Part shown: positions 43,512-52,645 of the stretch, in pieces
How positions within the stretch are numbered: the first letter of the stretch is position 1
Layout of the letters: every line of letters starts with the position of its first letter
NCBI RefSeq assembly: GCF_018860855.1
Contig: NZ_JAHKQE010000023.1
Span: 206,643 to 270,642, forward strand
Length of the DNA stretch: 64,000 nucleotides
Source: Amphritea atlantica
GTDB taxonomy: Bacteria > Pseudomonadota > Gammaproteobacteria > Pseudomonadales > Balneatricaceae
Reading direction: 5' to 3'
Program-made: the position numbers and the translations under genes
The notes under the pieces: model-generated
Told to the model about the DNA's origin: nothing
Seen by the model: only the letters and a program-made list of their open reading frames with translations
Databases searched by the model: none

Positions 43512-45418
43512 TGACAAAGAAACTTCCTTTGCTAATTGGCATCACAGGGCATCGTGATGCGGTAGTGTGCGATGAACAAGGTGGTCACGCCCCCCCAGAA
43601 AAGCTAATCGAAAAAATCAAAGATGCACTGGAAAAATGGCGTAAAGAGGTGGGTGAGGATACCCCTATATGGCTGCTAACAGGGATGGCTAAAGGGCCCG
43701 ATCTCCTTGCCATACAAGCCATTGAATCATTGATGGAAGAAAAATCCGAATGGTCTAGCTTAAATACCGATGTGATACCGGTCTTACCTATGCCTGCGGA
43801 GCATTTTATTAAGGACTTTGCGCCCGATGATAAACAAAGCCAAATTTGTTATGAGTTTTATTTAAAAAAGTATCAGCATAATTTGATTGTGGTGACCCCG
43901 GAACTCTCTGACGAAGAATGCCATTTTGCCTATCACGACATGGAATATGGCACGCTGCGCAATACACTTTATCTCAATCAAGGCGCGTTTCTGAGCCGTT
44001 ATTGTAACGTACTGCTTGCGGCATGGGATGGCTGTGATTCAAGCAGTAAAGGCGGCACAGCCGACGTGGTGAAAATGAAATGTGGTTTAACCCCGGCATT
44101 ACAAAGCCGTCTTCATCCAAGCTTGCGCAGTATTAGTCGCTTTGATGGTCAAAATGGCGGCGTAGTGCACCATATTTACGTTGATCGACAACGCCAGTAT
44201 GACGGTGAACTCATAACAGCCAACTTCCAACAATGGCAGAGTGGAAAAACAGAGACTGCAACCTCAATCTATATTTGTCATGGTGGTAAGCCTTCCGCAC
44301 CGGTGCCGTTATCTCAGAGCCTTCGCCAGGAATTTTCCGCATTAATTGAACAAATACGGCACTTTAATTCACGGCGAGCCCCAGCGCCCCCTAAAATCGA
44401 TAACGTGATTACTAAAGGACTTGGACGAGCAGCCGGGATTTTCGCCGAAGCCGATTTAGCCGCCATAACGGCACAAAAACGCTATCGTCGACAATTAATC
44501 TGTTTTATTGGTGTCGCTTTTTTCGCCTTGATGGCCTACGAATTAGTGTCAAACTTGCTAAATACCTTTGTAGGCACCGCTCTTACTTTTGCTATTCTCG
44601 CGCTCGTCACGTTAGCGGCAGTATTAATTCACTGGTCAAAAAAGGCTAGATATAAATGGCACTATCAATTAAACCGCATGGTAGCAGAAGCACTACGGTT
44701 GCGTTGCTTTCTCAATTTAGGCGGCGTGCGCCCTTCCCATAAACCCATCATGCCGCGCCGGTATCGCGCTACCTTCCCCATTGTGACCCAAGCCATTCAT
44801 ACAGGGGAATTGATATGGTGGCAGAAAAACATCAGCCTAAACGTAGACGAAATAAGAAAGTATTGGATTGATGATCAAATAAACTATTTGCAACATAAAC
44901 TGATAGCTAACACCTCAGTGTTAAAAAAGTCATTTTCATGGTTACACGCCCACCCCAAAATGGCTATGAAGCGACTGTCAGGATATTCCAAGTTAATTCT
45001 TGGTCTCGCTATAACCATAGGAGTGGGAATGTTTCTAATGCAGCTTTCCATGCTGATTATTTACCCAGATACTTCCCTTTGGGATATCTCCAGTCGCTGT
45101 ACTATGATTTCGTCAACCAGCAACCTTATGGTGCAGTACTGGTGTCAGTGGAATTTTCTGTTTATGTTGGTTGTTCAGTTATTGGTTATGCTTGGCGGTA
45201 TTATTGCCTTATGGCTGGAATTGGCAAACTATCAAGCCGTCACTGCGGGCTTTGAAAATATGTTGGATCTCTACCAAGATGTTCAAACCTTGCTAATAGA
45301 AGATCTGTTGCCTGATGAAGAAATGAAAATACTCCTGAGCGATCTTGCCCGTGAGGCGATGCAAGAACACATTGAATGGAATTCTTCCGAACTCGAAAGC
45401 GACCTAGCCAAGCGCTAG
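43511..45418 (+). CDS. SLOG-like nucleotide-sensing protein with four membrane helices and SLATT-like tail
   Basis: 635 residues from the ATG overlapping the TIR stop; the longer frame from 43424 lies inside the TIR gene. The N-terminal domain begins LPLLIGITGHRD and continues with IWLLTGMAKGPDLLAIQAI and VIPVLPMPAEHF, a Rossmann-like SLOG (DprA/LOG) arrangement as in nucleotide-binding immunity proteins. Two helices follow (about 328-347 and 355-374), then KWHYQLNRMVAEALRLRCFLNLGGV, two more helices (494-517, 547-568) and an amphipathic tail with LAREAMQEHIEW. These segments resemble SLATT (SMODS/SLOG-associated 2TM) effectors. I infer ligand-gated membrane disruption or channel activity. 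No catalytic motif is seen. Confidence 0.8.
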   Translation: MTKKLPLLIGITGHRDAVVCDEQGGHAPPEKLIEKIKDALEKWRKEVGEDTPIWLLTGMAKGPDLLAIQAIESLMEEKSEWSSLNTDVIPVLPMPAEHFIKDFAPDDKQSQICYEFYLKKYQHNLIVVTPELSDEECHFAYHDMEYGTLRNTLYLNQGAFLSRYCNVLLAAWDGCDSSSKGGTADVVKMKCGLTPALQSRLHPSLRSISRFDGQNGGVVHHIYVDRQRQYDGELITANFQQWQSGKTETATSIYICHGGKPSAPVPLSQSLRQEFSALIEQIRHFNSRRAPAPPKIDNVITKGLGRAAGIFAEADLAAITAQKRYRRQLICFIGVAFFALMAYELVSNLLNTFVGTALTFAILALVTLAAVLIHWSKKARYKWHYQLNRMVAEALRLRCFLNLGGVRPSHKPIMPRRYRATFPIVTQAIHTGELIWWQKNISLNVDEIRKYWIDDQINYLQHKLIANTSVLKKSFSWLHAHPKMAMKRLSGYSKLILGLAITIGVGMFLMQLSMLIIYPDTSLWDISSRCTMISSTSNLMVQYWCQWNFLFMLVVQLLVMLGGIIALWLELANYQAVTAGFENMLDLYQDVQTLLIEDLLPDEEMKILLSDLAREAMQEHIEWNSSELESDLAKR

Positions 45419-45756
45419 GTTCCCATTGTTAACATTTTTCAATCGTCCTCTTTGCCCAATCCCCTATAAACACAGGCTGATGGTTCAGTTAGTTAATCTA
45501 TAGCCATGACAGCACAACGGCTAGCGCTTGCCGTAGCAAAAACCGGAGATAGGCGTGACTGTCCCTAACTAGGGTTATAGACTCAACATCGACGGCTCTT
45601 TCCTCATGGCTCACCCAAACAACAGAAAAACCTCACAGCTTGCTCTGCATGGGTTTATTCAATGGATCGTGACAATATTTTACGAGTTTCACGCGCTCAA
45701 CTAAGGTCATGAGGGTCACGTTCGATCCGCGAGATCCAAGAAGGCTTACATAGATC
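45419..45756. other. Intergenic region after the TIR/SLOG module, no gene seen
   Basis: 338 bases between convergent genes. No open frame or strong terminator with a U-run was found, only short imperfect hairpins. A 9-base ATGGTTCAG at 45480 also occurs at 41239, but one such match is expected fairly often by chance. Confidence 0.3.
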
Positions 45757-46410
45757 TCAATTGATCAAATTATGTTCGATCGCATAACGCACCAAACCGG
45801 CCGCGGTATGTAGATCTAGCTTGTTTTTAATATTCTGGCGATGGGTTTCCGCCGTTCTTACGGAGATATCTAACTGCCGCGCCACCTCTTTATTGCTAGC
45901 ACCATCGGCAAGCAAACGGAGCACTTCTGTTTCTCGACAGGTCAATGAATCCTGCTGAGGTACCTCATCACTCTGCAACTTCAAATCAGGCTGACTAAAC
46001 AACGACTGAGAAACACCGGCACTAAAGTACGTTGCCCCGCTATAAACCGTTTTAATGGCGTTAACCAGCTCACTGGCCGACACATCTTTCAAGACATAGC
46101 CTGCGGCACCGCACTGAATCAGCTTCAGTATATATTCACGACTTTCATGCATCGTCAAGATAAGCACCCGAACATCCGGCTGCTCAGCGTGTAACCGTTC
46201 GGTCGCCTCAAAGCCATTCATCACTGGCATTGAGATATCCATCAACACCACGTCAGGCTTCAATTCCGCCACGAGAGGTAGAGCCTCGGCACCATTACTC
46301 GCCGCACCAACAACCACCAATGAGGACTCATTCTCTAACCGAGCAATAATACCTTCCTGTACAAGTGCATGATCATCCACCAGCACCACTCGGATCTTTT
46401 TATCTGTCAT
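45757..46410 (-). CDS. NarL/FixJ-family response regulator of the TRAP operon
   Basis: A 217-residue regulator. Receiver domain: acidic pocket VVLVDDHALVQEG, phospho-acceptor Asp in PDVVLMDISMPVMNG, Lys in GYVLKDVSASELVNAI. LuxR-type DNA-binding domain: LTCRETEVLRLLADGASNKEVARQLDISVRTAETHRQNIKNKL. It is the last gene of the run dctP-dctQ-dctM-kinase-regulator, 17 bases after the kinase, so it most likely controls the TRAP genes in response to the kinase ligand. Confidence 0.93.
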   Translation of the reverse strand: MTDKKIRVVLVDDHALVQEGIIARLENESSLVVVGAASNGAEALPLVAELKPDVVLMDISMPVMNGFEATERLHAEQPDVRVLILTMHESREYILKLIQCGAAGYVLKDVSASELVNAIKTVYSGATYFSAGVSQSLFSQPDLKLQSDEVPQQDSLTCRETEVLRLLADGASNKEVARQLDISVRTAETHRQNIKNKLDLHTAAGLVRYAIEHNLIN

Positions 46411-46427
46411 CAGCTGTACCTGCTCAT

Positions 46428-47786
46428 CTATATTAGAGAGAACCCTGCACGGATACGTGTTCCGCCACCCGGCTTACTTCGCACACTAAACTGGCCACTC
46501 AACAATTCACTACGCTCTCGCATATTTAGCAGACCAATCCCCTCAGCGTTTTTTTCGGTTACATTAAAACCATAACCATCATCACGGATCTCAATCCAGA
46601 TTAAGTTTTCATCCTGCCAGATCCGAAAACTCACATTCGTCGCATTGGCATGCCGATCAATATTCATTAGCGCCTCTTGACCAATACGGTAGAGGGTAAT
46701 CTCTATATCATCGGGTAAACGCTGCTGCGGTAGTTCTAAACGCAACTGCGACACAACCCCTGTACGTTCAGAAAACTCTTCGACCATCCCCTTGATCGCC
46801 GGCTCTAAGCCAAGATCATCCAGTTGAATCGGCCGCAGATCATGAGAGATACGCCGAACCTCTTGAATCGCCTGATTGAGTACTTCACTGCCACGCTCTA
46901 ACTCAGCTCGTGCCTTGGTATCCTCCGGCTGAAGTTTATCTCGGGCTAACTCAATACGAAACTTAACCGATACCATCAACTGGTTAATGCCATCGTGAAG
47001 TTCTCGGGCAAAATTACGCCGCTGACTTACTTGAAACTGTACATAACGATGTGCAACTTCGCGTAACCGTGTATCAGCCAACTGAGACGTATGCACATTC
47101 AGCCCCAACGCTAATAAAGCAATAATCACCACCGTTGCGGCCAAAATAGCCACCACCGTGAAAAAAGTATTGCGAATATTATGCGTTACTTTAAGACGGG
47201 TAGTCGCGACCTCTTTGGCAATATCATCAATATATAACCCAGTGCCCATCATCCAGTTGAGTTTGGGAATCTGAACCACATAACTCAGCTTATCTTCCAG
47301 ATCACCTTTAGAGGGTTTACGCCAGAGATAACGGTGAAAACCACCGCCCTCCTTCGCCAACCGTAACAGGTTGCGAATCACGTAATCACCGTTAGTGTCC
47401 TGTAGGTCGAAAAGGTTTTTACCCACCAACTCCGACTGAATAGGATGAACTAAACTGACCCCTTTCCCATCGTAAACAAAGAAATAACCATCATCACCAT
47501 AGGTCAGGCTATGGAGAATTCGTTTTACTTCCGCTTCAGCCGCTCTATCAGCCGGCCCTGCTTCGGCAACCACATGAGCGATGGAGGTCATCGCCAAATC
47601 AACATAATGTTGCAGTTCTTGCCGCTTAGACGCCAACAGGTTTTCTTCGAAGGTTTTGATCTCTTGCTCGGACAATAACCGAGCCTGATTTAAGCTAATC
47701 AGGGTAATCGCCACTGTTACCAATATCAGAGGGATAATCGATAACAGTAGCATTTTCGTTTTAAGCGATGTCACAACGGGTTTCAT
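46428..47786 (-). CDS. Cache-type sensor histidine kinase (HisKA_3) of the TRAP operon
   Basis: 452 residues. Two membrane helices (about 10-30 and 210-232) flank a periplasmic single Cache domain (GDDGYFFVYDGKGVSLVHPIQSELVGKNLFDLQD, LNWMMGTGLYIDDI). The kinase core is of the NarX/DegS class: HisKA_3 with phospho-His in NFARELHDGINQLMVSVKF, and HATPase_c with EALMNIDRHANA (N box), DDGYGF and GIGLLNMRER. Cache domains of this type often bind small carboxylates, in agreement with the neighbouring TRAP transporter. Encoded 64 bases after dctM and 17 before the regulator. Confidence 0.92.
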   Translation of the reverse strand: MKPVVTSLKTKMLLLSIIPLILVTVAITLISLNQARLLSEQEIKTFEENLLASKRQELQHYVDLAMTSIAHVVAEAGPADRAAEAEVKRILHSLTYGDDGYFFVYDGKGVSLVHPIQSELVGKNLFDLQDTNGDYVIRNLLRLAKEGGGFHRYLWRKPSKGDLEDKLSYVVQIPKLNWMMGTGLYIDDIAKEVATTRLKVTHNIRNTFFTVVAILAATVVIIALLALGLNVHTSQLADTRLREVAHRYVQFQVSQRRNFARELHDGINQLMVSVKFRIELARDKLQPEDTKARAELERGSEVLNQAIQEVRRISHDLRPIQLDDLGLEPAIKGMVEEFSERTGVVSQLRLELPQQRLPDDIEITLYRIGQEALMNIDRHANATNVSFRIWQDENLIWIEIRDDGYGFNVTEKNAEGIGLLNMRERSELLSGQFSVRSKPGGGTRIRAGFSLI

Positions 47787-47849
47787 AGCGTCAATTTCGG
47801 CCTATTTTTAACCTCAGTATATCGGTAACCGTTGTGTTAAAAAGGCCTT

Positions 47850-49139
47850 TTAGTTAAGACCGTAAAAACCAGGGAACAACAGTATCGAAATAACCACCGC
47901 CACCTGCATCGCAATAAACGGCATCACACCTCGGTAAATATCAACGGTACGTACCTCTGGCGGCGAGACCCCTTTTAGATAGAACAGACTGAAACCAAAC
48001 GGCGGTGTCAAGAAACTGGTCTGAAGGTTCATCGCAATCAAAATGGCAAACCAAACCGGCGCAATCCCTAAAGCATCCGCCACGGGTGCCAAAATAGGCA
48101 CGATGATAAAGCTAATCTCAACAAAGTCGATAAAGAAGCCCAGCACCATAATCGCCAGCATCGAAAGAATCAGGAACCCAGTGGCACCACCTGGCATATC
48201 CGATAGCAGTTCTTCGACAATATAATCGCCGCCCGTATAGGTAAAGGCCATCGAGAACGCCGTTGCCCCCAACAGAATAGCAAACACCATCGCGGTAACT
48301 TTCACCGTTTCTGACGCGGAATCAAATACCATTTTCCAGCTAAACTGACCATAGACAGTTGCCAGTGCGATCGCGCCCACTCCACCCAAGGCAGAGGATT
48401 CTGTCGGTGTAGCGATACCCGCAAAAATAGACCCCAGCACAATCAGAATCAGCGCCAATGGCGGCACAATCGCCTTCAGCGCCTTAACGTACTGTTCGGT
48501 CTTGCTGTTAACATCCTCATCCATCGGCAAGGCTGGAGCCGCTTCTGGCTTCCTCCAAGCATAAATCAGGATATAAACAATATAGAGGCCAATCAAAATA
48601 AAGCCTGGACCCACCGCCGCTTTGAACAAATCACCCACTGGAATACCGAGCACATCGCCCAAAATAATCAGAATAATAGAGGGCGGTATAATCTGCCCTA
48701 AAGTACCTGATGCACAGATGGTGCCGCAGGCTAATGATTTGTCATACTTATATTTCAACATCACCGGCAATGAGATCAATCCCATCGCCACCACGGAGGC
48801 ACCCACCACACCGGTTGAGGCGGCCAGCAACGCACCGACCAACACCGTCGAGATCGCCAAACCACCGCGAACGCCACCAAACAGCTTCGCCATCGCTTCC
48901 AATAGTTGTTCCGCGAGCTTGGTACGTTGCAGCACAATACCCATGAACACAAACAGTGGCACCGCCATCAACACGGTGTTTTCCATGATGCTTTGAATCC
49001 GGAACGGCATAAAGGCAAACAGTTCAGGCCCTTCAGCAAACAAACCAAACAGCAGTGCGACACCACCAAATGTAAACGCGACTGGGAAACCGACTAGCAG
49101 CATCAACAGCGCAACACAGAACATTACAATACCAATCAT
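47850..49139 (-). CDS. dctM: TRAP transporter large permease DctM
   Basis: A 429-residue permease of the DctM/TRAP-T family with about twelve hydrophobic segments. Landmarks: LLLVGFPVAFTFGGVALLFG, AVPLFVFMGIVLQR, AASTGVVGASVVAMGLISLPVMLKYKYDKSLACGTICASGTLGQIIPPSIILIILGDVLG (split landmarks STGVVGASV and GTLGQIIPPS), and FIDFVEISFIIVPI. It imports an organic acid with sodium. The start is 12 bases after the dctQ stop. The C-terminal FPGFYGLN ends at the family's usual length. Confidence 0.95.
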   Translation of the reverse strand: MIGIVMFCVALLMLLVGFPVAFTFGGVALLFGLFAEGPELFAFMPFRIQSIMENTVLMAVPLFVFMGIVLQRTKLAEQLLEAMAKLFGGVRGGLAISTVLVGALLAASTGVVGASVVAMGLISLPVMLKYKYDKSLACGTICASGTLGQIIPPSIILIILGDVLGIPVGDLFKAAVGPGFILIGLYIVYILIYAWRKPEAAPALPMDEDVNSKTEQYVKALKAIVPPLALILIVLGSIFAGIATPTESSALGGVGAIALATVYGQFSWKMVFDSASETVKVTAMVFAILLGATAFSMAFTYTGGDYIVEELLSDMPGGATGFLILSMLAIMVLGFFIDFVEISFIIVPILAPVADALGIAPVWFAILIAMNLQTSFLTPPFGFSLFYLKGVSPPEVRTVDIYRGVMPFIAMQVAVVISILLFPGFYGLN

Positions 49140-49151
49140 TGTCAGTGCCTC

Positions 49152-49688
49152 TTAATGCTGTGGGGGTTGATAGTTATCCGGCTGACCATGGCCAAGCAGG
49201 ATATTAATTGATTTGAGCAACATGCCCAGACCACTAATAACAATAGAGAAAAACGCAAACGGAATGACCGCCTTAATAATCCAGCGATAAGCTAAACCAC
49301 CGGGGTCGCCTGAGGTTTCCCCCAAGTCATATGCTTCCATCGCAAAACCAACACCGTACCAACCCACCAGCGCACAGAACGGCATCAATAAAATTAAAAC
49401 GCCAAACATATCGATCAGAGCCTTAGTTTTAGACGTGAGACCCTCATAGATAAGATCGACTCGAACATGGCCACCGGTTTTCAGGGTATAAGGCACACCT
49501 AACAAAAATACGGCTGCATACAGATGCCACTCCAACTCCTGCATGCCGATCGACACATCATTGAACAGATAACGCATCACGACATCGAAAAACACATTGA
49601 ATAGCATCACGATGAACAACAGCGCAGAGACTTTGCCCAATAGTTCTGAAAAACTATTACAGAGCTGCTCTAGCCTGGTTAATAACAT
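49152..49688 (-). CDS. dctQ: TRAP transporter small permease DctQ
   Basis: A 178-residue four-helix protein. It has LLFIVMLFNVFFDVVMRYLFNDVSIGMQELEWHLYAAVFLLGVPYTLKTGGHVRVDLIYEGL, the standard DctQ pattern with the ELEW and HVRVD motifs. I choose the ATG at 49688, with GGGAG a few bases upstream, over the upstream in-frame GTGs. It pairs with DctM in the inner membrane and docks the periplasmic binding protein. Confidence 0.93.
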   Translation of the reverse strand: MLLTRLEQLCNSFSELLGKVSALLFIVMLFNVFFDVVMRYLFNDVSIGMQELEWHLYAAVFLLGVPYTLKTGGHVRVDLIYEGLTSKTKALIDMFGVLILLMPFCALVGWYGVGFAMEAYDLGETSGDPGGLAYRWIIKAVIPFAFFSIVISGLGMLLKSINILLGHGQPDNYQPPQH

Positions 49689-49705
49689 AATCACTCCCAC
49701 TCTTT

Positions 49706-49747
49706 AAAAACGCAGCAGCCCGCACCTGAAATCAGGTACAGGCTGCT
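49706..49747 (-). terminator. Intercistronic stem-loop between dctP and dctQ
   Basis: On the minus strand AGCAGCC...GGCTGCT forms the outer stem, with inner ACCTGA/TCAGGT pairs, followed by a U-run (A5 at 49706-49710 on the plus strand). Partial terminators or RNA-stabilising hairpins after the binding-protein gene are usual in such operons and raise dctP over the permease genes. Confidence 0.7.
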
Positions 49748-49773
49748 CTGTTGTATCGCTATACTCGGTTGGA

Positions 49774-50850
49774 TCAGTTACTGACGTTATCCAGATAAGC
49801 TTTATCGGAGATCTCAGTCCAAACCCGTACTTTCTTCATATATTCAGCCTGAGACTCGAGAATCCGCTTAGCCAAAGGATCAGCCGCTGCTTTCTCAGCC
49901 AGCAGTTCGTCGTTCGCCGTACGCATCGCTGCGAGTACTTCTGGCGGGAATGACTTCACTTGGATATTCGGGAACTCTTGCTTCATGGTCGCCCAGTTTT
50001 CGCTGGACAGATGATATGACTGGATATACATGTCATACGCAGCGGTACGCATTGCCGTCTTCAGAATCTGTTGCAGATCAGCAGGTAAAGAATCGTACTT
50101 CTTCTTGTTGATCATGAACTGAAGTTCAGTCGCAGGCTCATGCCAGCCGGTATAGTAGAACGGTGCAATCTTGTGGAAGCCCATGCGTAGATCCAGTGAT
50201 GGCCCAACCCACTCGAGCGCATCGATGGTACGACGTTCCAGCGCGGTGTACAGCTCACCCGGTGGAATATTGGTAGGCTTAGCGCCCAGCTTTGCCAGCA
50301 CTTCACCGGCGAATCCTGGAATACGCATCTTCAGACCCTGAAGGTCATCCAGAGAGTTGATCTCTTTCTGGAACCAACCGCCCATCTGGTTACCGGTGTT
50401 ACCACCTGGGAATGACATAATATTGTACTTACCGTACACCTCATCCATCAGTTCCTGTCCGCCGCCATGGTAAAACCAAGCGTACTGTTCAGGTGCTGTC
50501 ATACCAAAAGGCATCGTGGTGAAGTACAGAGTGTTTGGCACCTTGCCTTTCCAGTAATAAGACGCCGAGTGGCCCATGTCATACTGACCTGAACGCACCA
50601 TATCAAATACACCAAACGGTGCTTTGTGCTTATTTTTTGAATCGATAGTGATTTTTAAGCGGCCGTTAGACATCTGTTCAGCCAGCGCAGCCATATTTTT
50701 AGGCGCATCGCCAAACACAGGGAAGTTAGTTGGCCAAGTTTCCGCCAACTTTAAGCGATAGACTTTTTCAGCCGCCATCAACGGGCTTGCTAGCATCGTT
50801 GCGCAAGCCGCTATCGTCACTAGCTTCTTTGCAAAATTCAGTTTTAACAT
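49774..50850 (-). CDS. dctP: TRAP transporter substrate-binding protein DctP (TakP-like)
   Basis: A 358-residue periplasmic protein with signal peptide LVTIAACATMLASPLMAA. The sequence follows the 2-oxo-monocarboxylate TakP group: ETWPTNFPVFGDAPKNMAALAEQMSNGRLKI, FPGGNTGNQMGGWF, the carboxylate-binding Arg in LKMRIPGFAGEVL, and the TIDALEWVGPSLDLRMGF and TGWHEPATELQFMIN segments. Substrates such as pyruvate, 2-oxobutyrate or lactate are therefore plausible. Start ATG at 50850 with GAGAGGA about ten bases upstream; an ATG at 50862 is too close to that site. First gene of the TRAP/two-component operon. Confidence 0.92.
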   Translation of the reverse strand: MLKLNFAKKLVTIAACATMLASPLMAAEKVYRLKLAETWPTNFPVFGDAPKNMAALAEQMSNGRLKITIDSKNKHKAPFGVFDMVRSGQYDMGHSASYYWKGKVPNTLYFTTMPFGMTAPEQYAWFYHGGGQELMDEVYGKYNIMSFPGGNTGNQMGGWFQKEINSLDDLQGLKMRIPGFAGEVLAKLGAKPTNIPPGELYTALERRTIDALEWVGPSLDLRMGFHKIAPFYYTGWHEPATELQFMINKKKYDSLPADLQQILKTAMRTAAYDMYIQSYHLSSENWATMKQEFPNIQVKSFPPEVLAAMRTANDELLAEKAAADPLAKRILESQAEYMKKVRVWTEISDKAYLDNVSN

Positions 50851-51279
50851 TGTTATTATCATCCTCTCTTTGCAACTCCCCTTGCGGGAGAGCATCTATA
50901 AAAGCAGTGAAACCTGAAACAGCGTCAGGCTGAGATCACTACCGGATAGCGCCATGTAAACACAACGCTAGCATCTATACAGTGTGATGAAATAACCTAA
51001 ACACGCCTATTCGGGATACTGCGCACAGGTAGAAGTGATAATACGTAGAGAGACTACGTAGTTTTACGTAGAACGAATTTTTACAGCAGAGGTAGTTTAC
51101 ACGGAGGTAGAAGCAAAACCATTCAAACAATAATGCTGTGACTAGTAACGAGCTAGAACGTCGCTATGCGACCCGTTAGAACAGCAGAAAAGCCAGCTCC
51201 GCGATATGTGTGACATTTTCTATGAGACAGATATTTGCCTATTAGGCTTCGTACTATTCTGACCTTGCGGTTAACAACC
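50851..51279. promoter_or_regulatory. Region upstream of dctP, promoter expected, no gene seen
   Basis: About 430 bases. The part next to dctP should hold its promoter. An imperfect repeat of ACGTAG (51040-51075: TACGTAGAGAGACTACGTAG and TTTTACGTAG) is the only pattern noted and could be a regulator site. No coding frame until the short one at 51280-51432. Confidence 0.35.
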
Positions 51280-51432
51280 TTAACCTAATAGCTGACGGCA
51301 AACCTCATTCAATCGATCTAAATAGCCTTCGGCTTCTTTGAGCAATTGATCCCAGGCATCCGGTGGATGGCCGTTGTTGAGAATTTTATCAAAAGCACGA
51401 TACAAGCCGCGGTCTAGCCACGGCTTGTTAAT
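51280..51432 (-). CDS. Short open frame downstream of mtnK, unusual or missing start codon
   Basis: On the minus strand, directly after the mtnK stop, a frame reads INKPWLDRGLYRAFDKIL..., continues through HPPDAWDQLLKEAEGYLDRLNEV and ends LLG-stop. It has protein-like composition with alternating charged and hydrophobic residues predicting two helices, but no ATG; possible starts are TTG (51405, 41 residues) or ATT (51432, about 50 residues). It could be a small translated partner of mtnK, or a separated C-terminal piece of an earlier gene. Family not recognised. Confidence 0.35.
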   Translation of the reverse strand: MNKPWLDRGLYRAFDKILNNGHPPDAWDQLLKEAEGYLDRLNEVCRQLLG

Positions 51433-51439
51433 ACCTACC

Positions 51440-52645
51440 CTAGTGACAAAATAGCTGTTCCGCCAACTTGGCGGTCAGTGCTTCAATATGGCTAAAGCTG
51501 GCGCGCTCTTTAATCAGCAGTTGCCCCAATGTCAGTGCCAAGCGCTCAGATTCCGCCCGTTGTTGAGCATCCTCAATCGATTCAATATCAAGCACATGGG
51601 CTAAACCAATCGTACGACGAATCACTTCAGTGCCCGCATAGCCCAAACTATCGGCTAACAAGCTCGACAGGTACCAATCAGCAAATGCTGCTTGCTGCAG
51701 ACTCGGGTCTGTTGTCTCATCACGCATATGCTGTCGAAACCGTTGCGCAATCGTATTCCACAGGATGTTGATGCCATCGAGCAGCCACTGTTGATAGTCT
51801 TGACGCTCGGCCTGATCACCCGGCAAATTAGACTGCCCGGCAATATTCAACACATAGTTGCCGATGATGGAACCGATATCAAAACCGGCTGGGCCAACAT
51901 AGGCAAATTCGGGATCGATAATTTTGCAGCCCGATGTATTAGCAAACACCGAACCCGCATGGAGATCACCGTGCAACAGCGCCTCGGCTTGGTTAAGGAA
52001 CTTCATCTTCAGCTGGGCGACTTCCAGCTTCAGTGCTTCATCCTGCCATAGCTTTTCAGCATCTTGGCGCAGGTATTCATTGATACTGTTACGCTCATGA
52101 TCGCAGTACGGGTCCCAGAAAAACAGCTCCTCAGAAATCTTACAGAGATCTGGGTTTATAAAGGATTTCACCAACGCTTTTTTCGCATGGGCATCCAAAT
52201 ACAGATCGGAAGTATAAAACAAGGTATCGGCTAAAAAGCGGCCTAGATGTTCCGCTAACAAAGGCAGCTTCTGACGGGCCACCATCACATTCCGAAGATT
52301 GTCATAAGCGCTGATATCTTCCATCACGATGGCGCACTGTTCGGCATCATAGTGATACACTTCGGGCACGAGATCGGGACAATACTTTGCCTCCAACTGC
52401 AATGCTTCAGCTTCAATGCGTATGCGGTCCTGCGACAGCGGCCAGCCCTCACCAATAATACGGATATAAGGCAGCGCTTGTTTGATAATCAGGCTGGTGC
52501 TGGCACCGGACACCCGGTAAACAAAGTTGATATTGCCATCACCGATTTCCTCGACCCGCAAAGGTTCACCGGCACTCAATAGATCGCTGTGTTGGCGCGC
52601 AAAAGCGATCACATCAGCATCAGATGAAAATTGTCTAAAACTCAT
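51440..52645 (-). CDS. mtnK: 5-Methylthioribose kinase MtnK
   Basis: A 401-residue APH-fold kinase. It has the MtnK N-terminus (IGDGNINFVYRVSG, nucleotide-binding loop), IRIIGEGWPLSQDRIRIEAEAL, the catalytic loop ALLHGDLHAGSVFAN and metal-binding DPEFAYVGPAGFDIGSII. It phosphorylates methylthioribose, giving the substrate of MtnA, encoded divergently 175 bases away. I start it at the ATG at 52645 (MSFRQFSSDADV); the frame opens earlier at a TTG. Ribosome site GGAAA is weak. Confidence 0.95.
   Translation of the reverse strand: MSFRQFSSDADVIAFARQHSDLLSAGEPLRVEEIGDGNINFVYRVSGASTSLIIKQALPYIRIIGEGWPLSQDRIRIEAEALQLEAKYCPDLVPEVYHYDAEQCAIVMEDISAYDNLRNVMVARQKLPLLAEHLGRFLADTLFYTSDLYLDAHAKKALVKSFINPDLCKISEELFFWDPYCDHERNSINEYLRQDAEKLWQDEALKLEVAQLKMKFLNQAEALLHGDLHAGSVFANTSGCKIIDPEFAYVGPAGFDIGSIIGNYVLNIAGQSNLPGDQAERQDYQQWLLDGINILWNTIAQRFRQHMRDETTDPSLQQAAFADWYLSSLLADSLGYAGTEVIRRTIGLAHVLDIESIEDAQQRAESERLALTLGQLLIKERASFSHIEALTAKLAEQLFCH

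Noticed and set aside
41239..45488. 9-base direct repeat ATGGTTCAG flanking the TIR/SLOG module, as a possible insertion target duplication
   Set aside because: A shared 9-mer between two flanks of a few hundred bases is expected by chance roughly one time in three; no integrase, transposase or tRNA end is present.
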